Below, one piece after another: positions 36,646 through 45,084 of a DNA stretch of 64,000 nucleotides (its first letter is position 1; each line of letters opens with the position of its first letter). The notes beneath the pieces are model-generated. The model did not search any database, was not told the DNA's origin, and saw nothing but the letters and a program-made list of their open reading frames with translations. The position numbers and the translations under genes are program-made. Location of the stretch: the NCBI GenBank assembly GCA_005882315.1, contig VBAR01000003.1:440907-504906 (forward strand), given 5' to 3'. The stretch is from Bacteroidota bacterium (lineage in GTDB: Bacteria > Bacteroidota > Bacteroidia > Chitinophagales > Chitinophagaceae).

Positions 36646-37140
36646 ATGCGACTAGTACGATTATTAATCAGTTTATTTGTGTTATTACTAACGGCTTGTA
36701 ACTTTGATCTGGTCGAGATCGAATACGACCCGAAGACTTTTGACAAGCTCACACAGAGAATTTTGGAAAATCCTGAAATTTTCCAAATGGATGACTTTAC
36801 TAGACACAACAAATTCCTGAATGGTATTCCTATTCAGCTTTCTGAAGCGGATGGAAAGTCGTTCGAGCAGCGATTAAGCAAGGTGGAAGATTCACTAGGA
36901 CTTGATGCAAAAATTGTCAGCGATTTGCGTGTGCAGTTAAAGAATACAAAGCTCAGAGAGTTTTTTAGGGCTGGCGATACCATTCTTTTTACCGTTGACG
37001 GGATGCTGGACACATCCTGGGGGTTTTTGTATTCTTCTGACAATCTTAAAATGGACTCGTCATGGTTTATGTTTCAAGGAAATTCATTGCTTTATACTAA
37101 AGACATAAATATACATTGGAAAAAAGTTGCTATCAAGTAA
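36646..37140 (+). CDS. Array gene 3: small lipoprotein
   Basis: A 164-residue lipoprotein from the ATG at 36646 (the frame is open from a GTG at 36622 inside repeat B). The signal peptide ends in the lipobox LLTAC. The mature part is helical then beta-rich (GDTILFTVDGMLDTSW, SWFMFQGNSLLYTKD). No family is recognised. The following repeat A begins about 20 bases after the stop. Confidence 0.65.
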   Translation: MRLVRLLISLFVLLLTACNFDLVEIEYDPKTFDKLTQRILENPEIFQMDDFTRHNKFLNGIPIQLSEADGKSFEQRLSKVEDSLGLDAKIVSDLRVQLKNTKLREFFRAGDTILFTVDGMLDTSWGFLYSSDNLKMDSSWFMFQGNSLLYTKDINIHWKKVAIK

Positions 37141-37160
37141 CTGCCACTAACAAGGGTTTT

Positions 37161-37213
37161 CTATCCGCCCGGTGTCTTCGCAAGAAAGATTTCGAAAAAA
37201 TAATACTGCTGCT
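37161..37213 (+). repeat. Array repeat A, terminal copy
   Basis: It is almost identical to 35948-35999, including CGCAAGAAAGATTTCG and AATAATACTGCTGCT. It closes the array; no repeat B follows it. Confidence 0.85.
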
Positions 37214-37242
37214 ATTGTCTAAACGTTTTTCATCAAAAAAAA

Positions 37243-37263
37243 AGGGCCGCACATCGCAGCCCC
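37243..37263 (-). terminator. Terminator of the T9SS protein gene
   Basis: GGGCTGC and GCGGCCC (minus strand) form a hairpin with one wobble, followed by nine T on the minus strand. Confidence 0.75.
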
Positions 37264-37286
37264 TTTCGAATTTATAAAACTTAAAC

Positions 37287-38774
37287 TTACTCCACGATCA
37301 ACTTAACAGATTTTGAAAGCTTGCCGCCTTCATTGGAAACATTAACTAAATAAGTACCTGGTGTAATAGAAGCAGGTAGTTTAATTTCACTTAACTGTCC
37401 TTTCGCCTGTACATTCACCTGCTGGTTAGTTACTAGTTTACCACCAAGATCGATCACTTGTACACTGTATTTCCCGGCCGGTACATCATCAAATGAAATT
37501 CTTGCACGTTTGTTCGTAACAGGATTCGGGAAAACAGAAATACTGCTATTAGAGTTCAATTCATCGGTAATACTTCTTGCTGTTTTTGAAGCTACATCAG
37601 GTTGTACATCTGGCTTCACTTCTTCAACTGGTTCTTCTTTTTTCTCTTTCTTCTTTTTATCATTTACAAGATTTCCATTTGCCAGGTCAGAGGCATTGTA
37701 AACAGCTGATGAAGAAGATACTTTTTCAGCTTGCATTGTGTTCAGGTCAAAACGGTAATAACCGATCGTATTTTCAGAGCTTGCAACGATCACTTTAGTT
37801 CCTTCTTCTACCATTGCACCATTTGTGCTGAAGCCTTGTGGCAATCCTTTTATAGCACCTAAATGTTTTGCAACCTTAGTGCTGATATCTATTTTATAAA
37901 CATTGCGGTTAGCAGTTATTAAATAAAGATTCTCTTTATTATCAGCGATCATATCTCCGCCATAACCACCACGGCTGTGAACAGAATTTTTTGCATTGGC
38001 CGCATCATCAGTTAATGCACCCATATCCGTTATTACAGGTTTTTTGCCTGTCGTAAATTTTATCAGGTGATTACCGTCATTGGTGAGTGCATAGCCGTTT
38101 CCATCTGATGCTATTACCATTCTTGTTATCTGGTTTTGCGCATCCCCAAAATTTGATACGGTTCCGAATGCTTCATCTTCGAAATAGAAAACAGCTGGTG
38201 TTTTAGATCTTAGATCAATATAACGAAGCTGGTTAATACCCATTGGTGTATAATAAAGACGTTCATGCTTTTTATCATAAGCCATCGCCGCTGAGTTAGT
38301 AGCGAAAGGTTTGTCTGATTGTTCACGAGGACTAACCCGACGGATAACAGTTACATTCCCCTGGTTGATGGTGACCGTACCGTCATTATGAGTGGTTATG
38401 CTCGGTATACGCAGCTCTTGCGGCTGAACGGTATTCAATTCCTGGTCGAGGTTTACAATTCTTTTTTCCTGCAAAACTTTCTTTTCTCTTACTTCCCTTA
38501 AAACAAGTTCTTTTTCCAGCAAATTTTCTTTTTTCGCAGCAGGCTTACCTGTTCGTGCATTCATTGGTTGCAATTCTGCCTTACTGTTGTAAACGGATTG
38601 AAGTTCTTCACCGGTAACAATATTAACCAGTTTTACTTCTTTCCAGTTACGACCGCCTTTTTCATTGGCAGTAATGGCATAGCCGGTTGTTTCTTTTTGT
38701 TTTTTGTTTTGCTGTGCGAAGAGGGATGTAATGAATAGACTCATTACAAAAAAGAGTAGAGTTTTTTGTTTCAT
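37287..38774 (-). CDS. Exported protein with type IX secretion sorting domain
   Basis: A 495-residue protein with a signal peptide (about 1-20, ending LFAQ). A coiled, charged N-terminal part (about 85-115) precedes a beta-rich region that resembles a propeller (YDKKHERLYYTPMG, VIASDGNGYALTNDGNHLIKF). A basic linker (KKKKEKKEEPVEEVKPD) leads into a C-terminal Por-type sorting domain (FPNPVTNKRARISF to SKSVKLIVE). It should be secreted or anchored to the cell surface by the T9SS. Function unknown. Confidence 0.85.
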   Translation of the reverse strand: MKQKTLLFFVMSLFITSLFAQQNKKQKETTGYAITANEKGGRNWKEVKLVNIVTGEELQSVYNSKAELQPMNARTGKPAAKKENLLEKELVLREVREKKVLQEKRIVNLDQELNTVQPQELRIPSITTHNDGTVTINQGNVTVIRRVSPREQSDKPFATNSAAMAYDKKHERLYYTPMGINQLRYIDLRSKTPAVFYFEDEAFGTVSNFGDAQNQITRMVIASDGNGYALTNDGNHLIKFTTGKKPVITDMGALTDDAANAKNSVHSRGGYGGDMIADNKENLYLITANRNVYKIDISTKVAKHLGAIKGLPQGFSTNGAMVEEGTKVIVASSENTIGYYRFDLNTMQAEKVSSSSAVYNASDLANGNLVNDKKKKEKKEEPVEEVKPDVQPDVASKTARSITDELNSNSSISVFPNPVTNKRARISFDDVPAGKYSVQVIDLGGKLVTNQQVNVQAKGQLSEIKLPASITPGTYLVNVSNEGGKLSKSVKLIVE

Positions 38775-38870
38775 GGCGATTGATTTTGAAAGATTAATCT
38801 ACGGCCTTTTTCGTAGATGAGCAAAAAAAAGTTATGAACGACGGTGAAAAGGTATGAGCGGGAATAAAAA

Positions 38871-38891
38871 AACCGGGCAGCTTGCCCGGTT
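38871..38891 (-). terminator. Terminator of the SnoaL-like lipoprotein gene
   Basis: AACCGGGCA at 38871-38879 pairs perfectly with TGCCCGGTT at 38883-38891; A-run upstream gives a T-run on the minus strand. Confidence 0.85.
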
Positions 38892-38927
38892 TTTTAAATT
38901 TATTATTTGAATAATGAGGTCAGCAAC

Positions 38928-39467
38928 TCATTGTTTTGGCATCTTAAGGATGGTATCACCCGGTATAGAGTTCGTTGAAGGCATCATAGCCTGCATCATT
39001 TTATTCATTTCAGCGACATCCATAAATATCCAATGCTCAACGGCTTTGCCATCTTTAAATTTTGCAACATCAACTCCTGTCATATTTGTTTTATCTCCGG
39101 CTTTCATGCCCATACCATCCATTGTCAACGTTCCGGAAGTTTTAGACCATACCATTACATATTCATCATCGACCATTTCTTTTACTACTTCTACTTTGGC
39201 ATCCTTCACCATCTCCTTGTATCTTTTCATTTCAGCAACAATATTCTCCAATCCTTTTATATCACCTTTTTCTCCACCATGGTCAACAGCATCAGCGGCA
39301 ATATAATCACCCATTTTACTGAAGTCGCCGGATTCATAAGCTTTCATAATAGCGGTATTCACTTCAAGATTTTTCTTTGCTGTTGTTGACATGCCGCCTT
39401 CAGCTGAATTGCATGACATGTAAGCAACTGATAAAATAACAAAGGAGAAAAGCATTAACTTTCGCAT
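38928..39467 (-). CDS. SnoaL/NTF2-like lipoprotein
   Basis: A 179-residue lipoprotein with lipobox AYMSC. The mature part has the NTF2 cone fold pattern: helix TAIMKAYESGDFSKMGDYIAADAVDHGG, then a methionine-rich beta sheet (DGMGMKAGDKTNMTGVDVAKFKDGKAVEHWIF). The family includes ester cyclases and many binding proteins; the ligand cannot be inferred. It is divergent from the dehydrogenase gene at 39557. Confidence 0.82.
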   Translation of the reverse strand: MRKLMLFSFVILSVAYMSCNSAEGGMSTTAKKNLEVNTAIMKAYESGDFSKMGDYIAADAVDHGGEKGDIKGLENIVAEMKRYKEMVKDAKVEVVKEMVDDEYVMVWSKTSGTLTMDGMGMKAGDKTNMTGVDVAKFKDGKAVEHWIFMDVAEMNKMMQAMMPSTNSIPGDTILKMPKQ

Positions 39468-39556
39468 AATAGTAGTTTTAAGTTTTAAAAAGAACTATTA
39501 AGGTAAACACATTCCGGAATTCCGTACAAATAATTTTTTTCGTTTATCTTTCATCC

Positions 39557-40624
39557 ATGCATGCCCTCACCTTTAATGGAATAGAAAATATCTTATACAC
39601 GGCTGTAAATGAACCGCAAATAATAGCTCCCACTGATGCGATCGTAAAAATAAAAATGGCTGGACTCTGCGGATCTGACCTGCATGTATATCATGGCAGA
39701 GAAACCGGGATTGAGAAAGGGACAGTGATGGGGCATGAGTTTACAGGAGAAATAATTGAAACCGGCAGTGCAGTCAAAAAATTTCATAAAGGCGCAAGAG
39801 TTCTGAGTCCTTTCACTACTTCATGTGGTGAATGTTATTACTGCCTGATTGGTTTGACTTGCCGGTGTATAAAGGGAAATCTTTTTGGCTGGATCGAAAA
39901 CGGCCATGGCCTGCACGGTGCACAGGCAGAATATATCCGTGTGCCGATGGCTGATAGTACATTGGTTCCATTGAGCAACGATCTGAGTGATGAAAAAGGA
40001 TTGTTGCTGGGAGATATTTTTTCCACCGGTTATTTCTGTGCTGAAAATGCAGGAGTGAATGACAAAGCCCGCCTGCCGGACGGACAGGGAATTTATGTTG
40101 TAATTGGCTGTGGCCCGGTAGGGTTGATGACAATCATTGCTGCTAAACATTTAGGTGCTGAAAAAATATTTGCAATTGATAGTATTGGATACCGATTGGA
40201 TTTTGCAAAAAAGCTAGAAGCAACACCACTGAATTTTTTGAAAGACGATGTGTTGAATGAAATACTAAATGCAACCGACGGCAGGGGAGCAGATGCAGTA
40301 ATGGAAGTAGTGGGAAGTGACGAAGCATTAAAACTTGCAATCAAATTGCTGAGGCCCGGAGGAACTATTTCATCTGCAGGTGTACATACTGCAAAGACAT
40401 TCCCTTTTTCTCCCGGCGAAGCCTATGATAAAAACCTGGTGTATAAAATCGGCAGATGCCCTGCAAGATTTTATGCTGATAAACTGATCCGGGAAGAAGT
40501 GATACAATCTTGTCCTGTTGAACAGATAATAACGCATCGCTTCGATCTAAGTCAAGGAGCAGAAGCATATGACCTGTTTACCAATAAACGTGACGGCTGT
40601 ATAAAACCTGTTTTCCACTCCTGA
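39557..40624 (+). CDS. Zinc-dependent medium-chain dehydrogenase (formaldehyde/sorbitol dehydrogenase-like)
   Basis: A 355-residue enzyme with catalytic-zinc motifs CGSDLH and GHEFTGE, structural-zinc cysteines in CGECYYCLIGLTCRC and Rossmann GCGPVGLM. The ancestral class is glutathione-independent formaldehyde dehydrogenase or threonine/sorbitol dehydrogenase; the exact substrate is not evident. The insertion ARLPDGQG just before the Rossmann strand is coded by a GC palindrome (40067-40088) and is absent from typical relatives. A weak hairpin with a T-run follows the stop (40629-40652). Confidence 0.87.
   Translation: MHALTFNGIENILYTAVNEPQIIAPTDAIVKIKMAGLCGSDLHVYHGRETGIEKGTVMGHEFTGEIIETGSAVKKFHKGARVLSPFTTSCGECYYCLIGLTCRCIKGNLFGWIENGHGLHGAQAEYIRVPMADSTLVPLSNDLSDEKGLLLGDIFSTGYFCAENAGVNDKARLPDGQGIYVVIGCGPVGLMTIIAAKHLGAEKIFAIDSIGYRLDFAKKLEATPLNFLKDDVLNEILNATDGRGADAVMEVVGSDEALKLAIKLLRPGGTISSAGVHTAKTFPFSPGEAYDKNLVYKIGRCPARFYADKLIREEVIQSCPVEQIITHRFDLSQGAEAYDLFTNKRDGCIKPVFHS
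40067..40088. repeat. GCCTGC-type palindrome in the dehydrogenase gene
   Basis: CCCGCCTGCCGGACGGACAGG is a degenerate member of the palindrome family. It codes for ARLPDGQG in frame. Confidence 0.65.
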
Positions 40625-40772
40625 TCAAGTAGCATGAGAATGGCTACCTTTTTACTTTATTAGTTGAATAATAGCCTCTTTTGTTGCTCATTTTACCACT
40701 TATAATTTCAATTTTATTTATCGGCGTTACTGGCCTAAATTCACGCCTTATTTTTAAGGCTTTGTAACACAC

Positions 40773-41657
40773 ATGATCAACACAACTCCGTGCCATTGGC
40801 ATAAACTCACTAACCATTTGAACAAATTTTTGAAATACGGGATAACCGTCTGTATTTTCATTTTTTTCGGATGTTTTACATACGGCCAGAAAGTTTTTCG
40901 TGGCCACATTATGGATGAAGAAACAATGAATCCTATTTCCTATGCATCTGTTGGTGTATTGGGTAAAGAGATCGGGAGCATCTCTGATTCAGCTGGTACA
41001 TTTAAAGTAAATCTTCCTAACCAGGTAAAAGAAAATGATACGATACTGATTACATCTGTTGGGTATCATTCGCTTAAAGTAGCTGTAAAAGAAGCTACGA
41101 TGAAAAGCATGTTCCAGTTAAAAGCTATTGAAGGAGTGCTGCCATCCGTGATGGTTTATGACCTCAAGAAAAGCGGTAGGATGGGTGATGATACAGTTAA
41201 TTATTCTTTTTACAGGGGCTGGTATGAATACCGTACCGGCGGTGAAATAGGAAGGATCATTACTGTATTGCATAAAAAATATAAGCTGAACAGGATCGCT
41301 TTCCAGGTAGATAATAAATGCGACACATGCTGGCTGCGGCTTCGTGTAAGAAAGGTTGCGAATTTTGAGCCGGCAGAAGACCTGTTACAGCAATCTGTAA
41401 TCATTCCCGTTACAAAACATACACCTCTCGATGGTGTTATGGAGTTTGATATTTCAGATCTTGGCCTGTTACTGCGGGAGAAAAAAATTTATATTGGCTT
41501 TGAAGTGATAGATTGTAAAAACGTAGATGGCCGTCCGCTTTCACTTTGTTTTATTGGCGCTGATTATGGAGAACATTATTTCCGCAAATATCCTACAGTC
41601 GCCTGGACCAATGAGGATGCCTACGGACTATACCTGAAAATGTTTTTCGATTACTGA
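40773..41657 (+). CDS. Secreted protein with carboxypeptidase-like regulatory domain
   Basis: A 294-residue protein. Either the ATG at 40773 or a TTG at 40818 could be the start; the latter gives a standard signal peptide (NKFLKYGITVCIFIFFGCFTYGQ). A CarboxypepD_reg-like beta-sandwich (FRGHIMDEETMNPISYASVGV, SISDSAGTFKVNLP, ILITSVGYHSLKV) precedes a second beta-rich domain without recognised family. Similar proteins are abundant in Bacteroidota and may be outer-membrane linked. The M28 peptidase gene starts 37 bases later, so co-transcription is likely. Confidence 0.75.
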   Translation: MINTTPCHWHKLTNHLNKFLKYGITVCIFIFFGCFTYGQKVFRGHIMDEETMNPISYASVGVLGKEIGSISDSAGTFKVNLPNQVKENDTILITSVGYHSLKVAVKEATMKSMFQLKAIEGVLPSVMVYDLKKSGRMGDDTVNYSFYRGWYEYRTGGEIGRIITVLHKKYKLNRIAFQVDNKCDTCWLRLRVRKVANFEPAEDLLQQSVIIPVTKHTPLDGVMEFDISDLGLLLREKKIYIGFEVIDCKNVDGRPLSLCFIGADYGEHYFRKYPTVAWTNEDAYGLYLKMFFDY

Positions 41658-41694
41658 TAAATCAATTTAATTTTCTAAATAAAAAACAAATCAT

Positions 41695-43245
41695 ATGAGA
41701 AGGATCGCAATTTTAATCACATCATTCTTTACAGTTTTCATTTTATCTGCACAGGATAAAGCCGATATGAATGCTGTAACTAAAATAAGAGAAGAAGGAT
41801 TGAATAAATCCAAAGTAATGGACTATGCTCATCATCTTACTGATGTAAGCGGCCCACGTCTTACAGCTTCGCCTGGATTTATGCGTGCTGCCAACTGGGC
41901 AAAAGATGAATTAACAAAAATGGGATTGGTAAATGCGCAACTGGAGCCATGGGGAGATTTTGGAAAAGGCTGGGAGCAGGAAAAATGCTATGTAGCATTG
42001 ACAGCGCCTTATTATCAACCATTGATAGCAATGCCAAAAGCTTGGACAGGAAGCACACCAGGAAAAAAATCTATCTCAGGTGAAATTGTACTTGTAAAAG
42101 CAAACGATACTACTGAATTACTAAAATATGTAGGTCAGTTAAAAGGCAAGATCGTTATGACTTATTCTCCTGCACAGCTAAAACCTTCTTTTGAACCAGA
42201 TGGTCAGCGTTTAGCTGATACAAGCCTTGAGAAAATGGCGAAAGCTGAATTACGTCAGCCTGCAGTACAGGGACAGGGACAAGGCAGACCTCAAGGCGGA
42301 CAACAGGGAAATATGGCAAATCGTTTTGCATTGCAACGCAAAATGACCGAGATCATTAATAAAGAAAAACCTGCATTGGTGCTTGCTATGAGTGCACAGG
42401 GAAATGACGGAACATTATTCGTAAGCAGTGGCGGTTCTTATGCAAAAGATGCTGAGATAGCTCCTGCATCAGTTGTATTGTCAAGTGATGATTACCTGCG
42501 TATACAAAGAATGATCGAAGGTGGTACACCTGTAACGATCGAAGCAGAAGTGAAAACAAAATTCTTTACTGATGATATCAAAGGCTATAATGTAGTAGCA
42601 GAAATTCCAGGTAGCGATCCTGCATTAAAAGATGAAGTGGTAATGCTCGGCGGCCATCTTGATAGCTGGCATGCAGCAACAGGCGCAACGGATAATGCTG
42701 CAGGTTGTTCTGTAATGATGGAAGCAGTAAGAATATTAATGGCAAGCGGTTTAAAACCCCGCCGTACCATCCGCATTGCATTATGGAGCGGAGAAGAGCA
42801 AGGATTATTTGGTAGCCGCAATTATGTAAAAAATCATTTTACAGATTCGATTGCACGCAGCAAGGTGGCTGGTTATTTCAATTTGGATAACGGTACAGGT
42901 AAGATCCGTGGTATTTATTGCCAGTCAAACCCGAATGTAAAAGATGTGTTTGCTTCATGGCTTGAACCTTTTAATGATCTTGGCGCAAAAACAGTTACGC
43001 TGAATAATACCGGCGGTACAGACCATCTTGCATTTGATGGATTAGGTATTCCGGGTTTCCAGTTTATACAGGACCCGATCGAGTATGATACAAGAACACA
43101 TCATACCAATATGGACACTTATGATCATTTAATTGCTGATGATCTGAAGCAGGCATCTACGATCGTTGCATCATTTGTTTATCATACTGCACAACGTAAT
43201 GATAAACTACCGAAGAAGGCAGCAACACCACAAAGAGGATTTTGA
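41695..43245 (+). CDS. Secreted M28-family metallopeptidase
   Basis: A 516-residue protein with a signal peptide (ending FILSAQ). A PA-type insert domain (about 140-280) carries a Gln/Gly-rich insertion (GQGQGRPQGGQQG near 195). The catalytic domain shows the co-catalytic zinc ligands: GGHLDSWHAATGATDNAAG, GEEQGLFGS and the late HHTNMDTYDH. It is an aminopeptidase or carboxypeptidase acting in periplasm or outside the cell. It probably shares a transcript with the gene before it; a strong bidirectional terminator follows. Confidence 0.92.
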   Translation: MRRIAILITSFFTVFILSAQDKADMNAVTKIREEGLNKSKVMDYAHHLTDVSGPRLTASPGFMRAANWAKDELTKMGLVNAQLEPWGDFGKGWEQEKCYVALTAPYYQPLIAMPKAWTGSTPGKKSISGEIVLVKANDTTELLKYVGQLKGKIVMTYSPAQLKPSFEPDGQRLADTSLEKMAKAELRQPAVQGQGQGRPQGGQQGNMANRFALQRKMTEIINKEKPALVLAMSAQGNDGTLFVSSGGSYAKDAEIAPASVVLSSDDYLRIQRMIEGGTPVTIEAEVKTKFFTDDIKGYNVVAEIPGSDPALKDEVVMLGGHLDSWHAATGATDNAAGCSVMMEAVRILMASGLKPRRTIRIALWSGEEQGLFGSRNYVKNHFTDSIARSKVAGYFNLDNGTGKIRGIYCQSNPNVKDVFASWLEPFNDLGAKTVTLNNTGGTDHLAFDGLGIPGFQFIQDPIEYDTRTHHTNMDTYDHLIADDLKQASTIVASFVYHTAQRNDKLPKKAATPQRGF

Positions 43246-43269
43246 TAATAAATACTTAGATGAATATAA

Positions 43270-43297
43270 AATAAGTCCCGCTTCGGCGGGACTTATT
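43270..43297. terminator. Bidirectional terminator between convergent genes
   Basis: Perfect 12-base arms AATAAGTCCCGC (43270-43281) and GCGGGACTTATT (43286-43297) with a TTCG loop. The right arm includes the stop codon of the following minus-strand gene. Confidence 0.9.
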
Positions 43298-44162
43298 CAT
43301 TTAGGAGTTCTGCAAGTAAAATAAGTTCATTCTTTTTATAACGTTCTTTATCGTTGTCAAAGCATTTTGAATATTCTTCCAGCATAAACTGGATAATGCG
43401 TTTGTTCTTCATGGGTTTGAAATAAGTACCGACGGGAGGAACAGCTATCCGTTTGAAATAACGCTCCACATCATTATGTGTAAACACCTGTCCAGATGAT
43501 GGGTCGATGAAGAATTCAATTTTATTTATCGGGTTGGGAAGATTTTCATCTGAATAACCGGGCTTGAAATAAGCAAGTACAGATTGTCTCGGAAGATTCA
43601 CAGCTTTTACAGGAATATCCAACAGTTCGCAAAGAACAAGATAGAGTACTGCATTAGCCGGTTGATTGCCACGTTTAGTTTCAAGTACCTTATGGATCAG
43701 AAAATCGTTGGGCTCTTTATAGCTGATCTCATTTCCTTTTAAACCAAAATAGCTATAAAGAATACTTGAAACAATATTGATCTGCTCCAGCGGTGTGAGA
43801 TAATTATTTAACTCGAGCCAGATATTGCGTCTTATTTTTTCCAATTCCTGGTAAACAGGTGTATTACTCAGATCAGGAAAACCAAATTTACTTACGAGCA
43901 ACGCACCGGCCATCAGGTCATGATGTCCTGATACCTTCCATGTATGAAATTCATCTGATAGATCTCTGAAATGTAGTTTGTGAATAATGATCTCGATCCT
44001 GTTCTGTATGCCTTCATCTGGTGTGGTTTCCCAAAGATGTTCGAGATTAGGGATGATGGGTTTGCCATAATCAACAATTTTTTGTGATACAGCATCGAAC
44101 ACTTCCTGGTCAGGATCGTCGATTAAATGCAGCAGGGCCTTGATCTCTTTGGTGGTTTCCAT
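43293..44162 (-). CDS. SirB1/transglutaminase-like protein
   Basis: A 289-residue cytoplasmic protein. An N-terminal HEAT-like helical part (about 1-90) leads to a transglutaminase-core-like domain (about 105-230). Its typical segment RGNQPANAVLYLVLCELLDIPVKAVNLPRQ corresponds to the SirB1 pattern; the canonical catalytic Cys is replaced in the RGNQPANA motif position, as in many non-enzymatic members. Function unknown; homologues occur across Proteobacteria and Bacteroidota. Confidence 0.75.
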   Translation of the reverse strand: METTKEIKALLHLIDDPDQEVFDAVSQKIVDYGKPIIPNLEHLWETTPDEGIQNRIEIIIHKLHFRDLSDEFHTWKVSGHHDLMAGALLVSKFGFPDLSNTPVYQELEKIRRNIWLELNNYLTPLEQINIVSSILYSYFGLKGNEISYKEPNDFLIHKVLETKRGNQPANAVLYLVLCELLDIPVKAVNLPRQSVLAYFKPGYSDENLPNPINKIEFFIDPSSGQVFTHNDVERYFKRIAVPPVGTYFKPMKNKRIIQFMLEEYSKCFDNDKERYKKNELILLAELLNE

Positions 44163-44240
44163 AGATTAAGATATTGGCACAATATCTAACGTAGCAAGCA
44201 CAATGTATAGTATGTTTTTTCCACAGATGGGGAGAAGGGG

Positions 44241-44303
44241 GTTGAAAATTAGGAAATTAGATATTGAGATACTGGGTATCAGATATTGAAAAATGGGAAA
44301 ATA
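44241..44303. repeat. Degenerate heptanucleotide repeat tract
   Basis: Consecutive heptamers ATTAGGA, AATTAGA, TATTGAG, ATACTGG, GTATCAG and ATATTGA share a seven-base period. The tract lies between two minus-strand genes. Confidence 0.5.
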
Positions 44304-44325
44304 ATGCTGATTATCTATTACCCAT

Positions 44326-45069
44326 TCACCTTTTCCTTGCAAGCACCATCCAATCCCATGGTTTGGGCTCTTTCAACCATTTGGGAGGTTTATGAAATTC
44401 AGTATCCCATTCATATTCTATTTTATGAAATTCTTCTGTTACAAATCCTTCATTGCTCAACAACAATTCCAGCTCTTCTTTTAAATAATGTTTATGCGAT
44501 ACGCCATCTATGCTTGCATTGCCTTGCAGCAAATTTTGCAACTGAAGTTTTTCTTTTTTCTTTTGAATTGCTATACCGGCATCTTTATCAGGATCCCATC
44601 GCTGGTTGATAATAGAAGTTAGCATTGATGATTCCAGGGAAGGAATAACAAGAATGATATCACCATTCTTCTTTACACATTTTTGCAGATTGCTAAAAAA
44701 AATATTTCGTTTATGCTGGGTACCTGTAAGTATTGCATTGATGCAGATGGCGAAATCACATTTTGGAATTTTTGATCTTTTATCTGACATATCAATGCGT
44801 TCATATTTTACATTCTTAAAATCAGGGTATAGGTCCGCAGCAATATCAAGGTTCTTTTGTGAGATATCTATTGCATATACTTTTTTAAAAGCAGGAGAGA
44901 GGATAGGCAGCCATTTCCCAATAGCACATCCTATATCAATTACTGTTTTTTGTTTTGATGCAAAGCGTCGGATTATTTTACGAATAATTCCTTTGCTGTC
45001 ATTAGCCAGCACATCAAAGATCTCTTCATTATAATCCGGCGCAATTTTTTCCCAGTAATTTCTTTCCAT
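44326..45069 (-). CDS. Class I SAM-dependent methyltransferase
   Basis: A 247-residue protein with motif I DIGCAIGKWLP near residue 46, followed by the acidic-loop AIDISQKNLDIA and motif IV-like CDFAICINAIL. The fold is clear, the substrate is not; the closest general group is small-molecule methyltransferases (Methyltransf_11/25). It begins 15 bases after the dioxygenase gene on the same strand, so the two are probably one operon. Confidence 0.85.
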   Translation of the reverse strand: MERNYWEKIAPDYNEEIFDVLANDSKGIIRKIIRRFASKQKTVIDIGCAIGKWLPILSPAFKKVYAIDISQKNLDIAADLYPDFKNVKYERIDMSDKRSKIPKCDFAICINAILTGTQHKRNIFFSNLQKCVKKNGDIILVIPSLESSMLTSIINQRWDPDKDAGIAIQKKKEKLQLQNLLQGNASIDGVSHKHYLKEELELLLSNEGFVTEEFHKIEYEWDTEFHKPPKWLKEPKPWDWMVLARKR

Positions 45070-45084
45070 AGTTGGATTTGTTTC

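Noticed and set aside
35469-37213. Firm annotation as an integron
   Set aside because: No integrase gene, the RYYYAAC core is not consistently visible, and one spacer lacks repeat A. Kept as a finding only.
44166-44173. TATCTTAA as promoter of the SirB1-like gene
   Set aside because: It lies only three bases from the start codon, so transcription would begin inside the gene.
44286-44609. 107-residue plus-strand frame
   Set aside because: Antisense to the methyltransferase gene, starts in a heptad tract, and shows no protein-like pattern.
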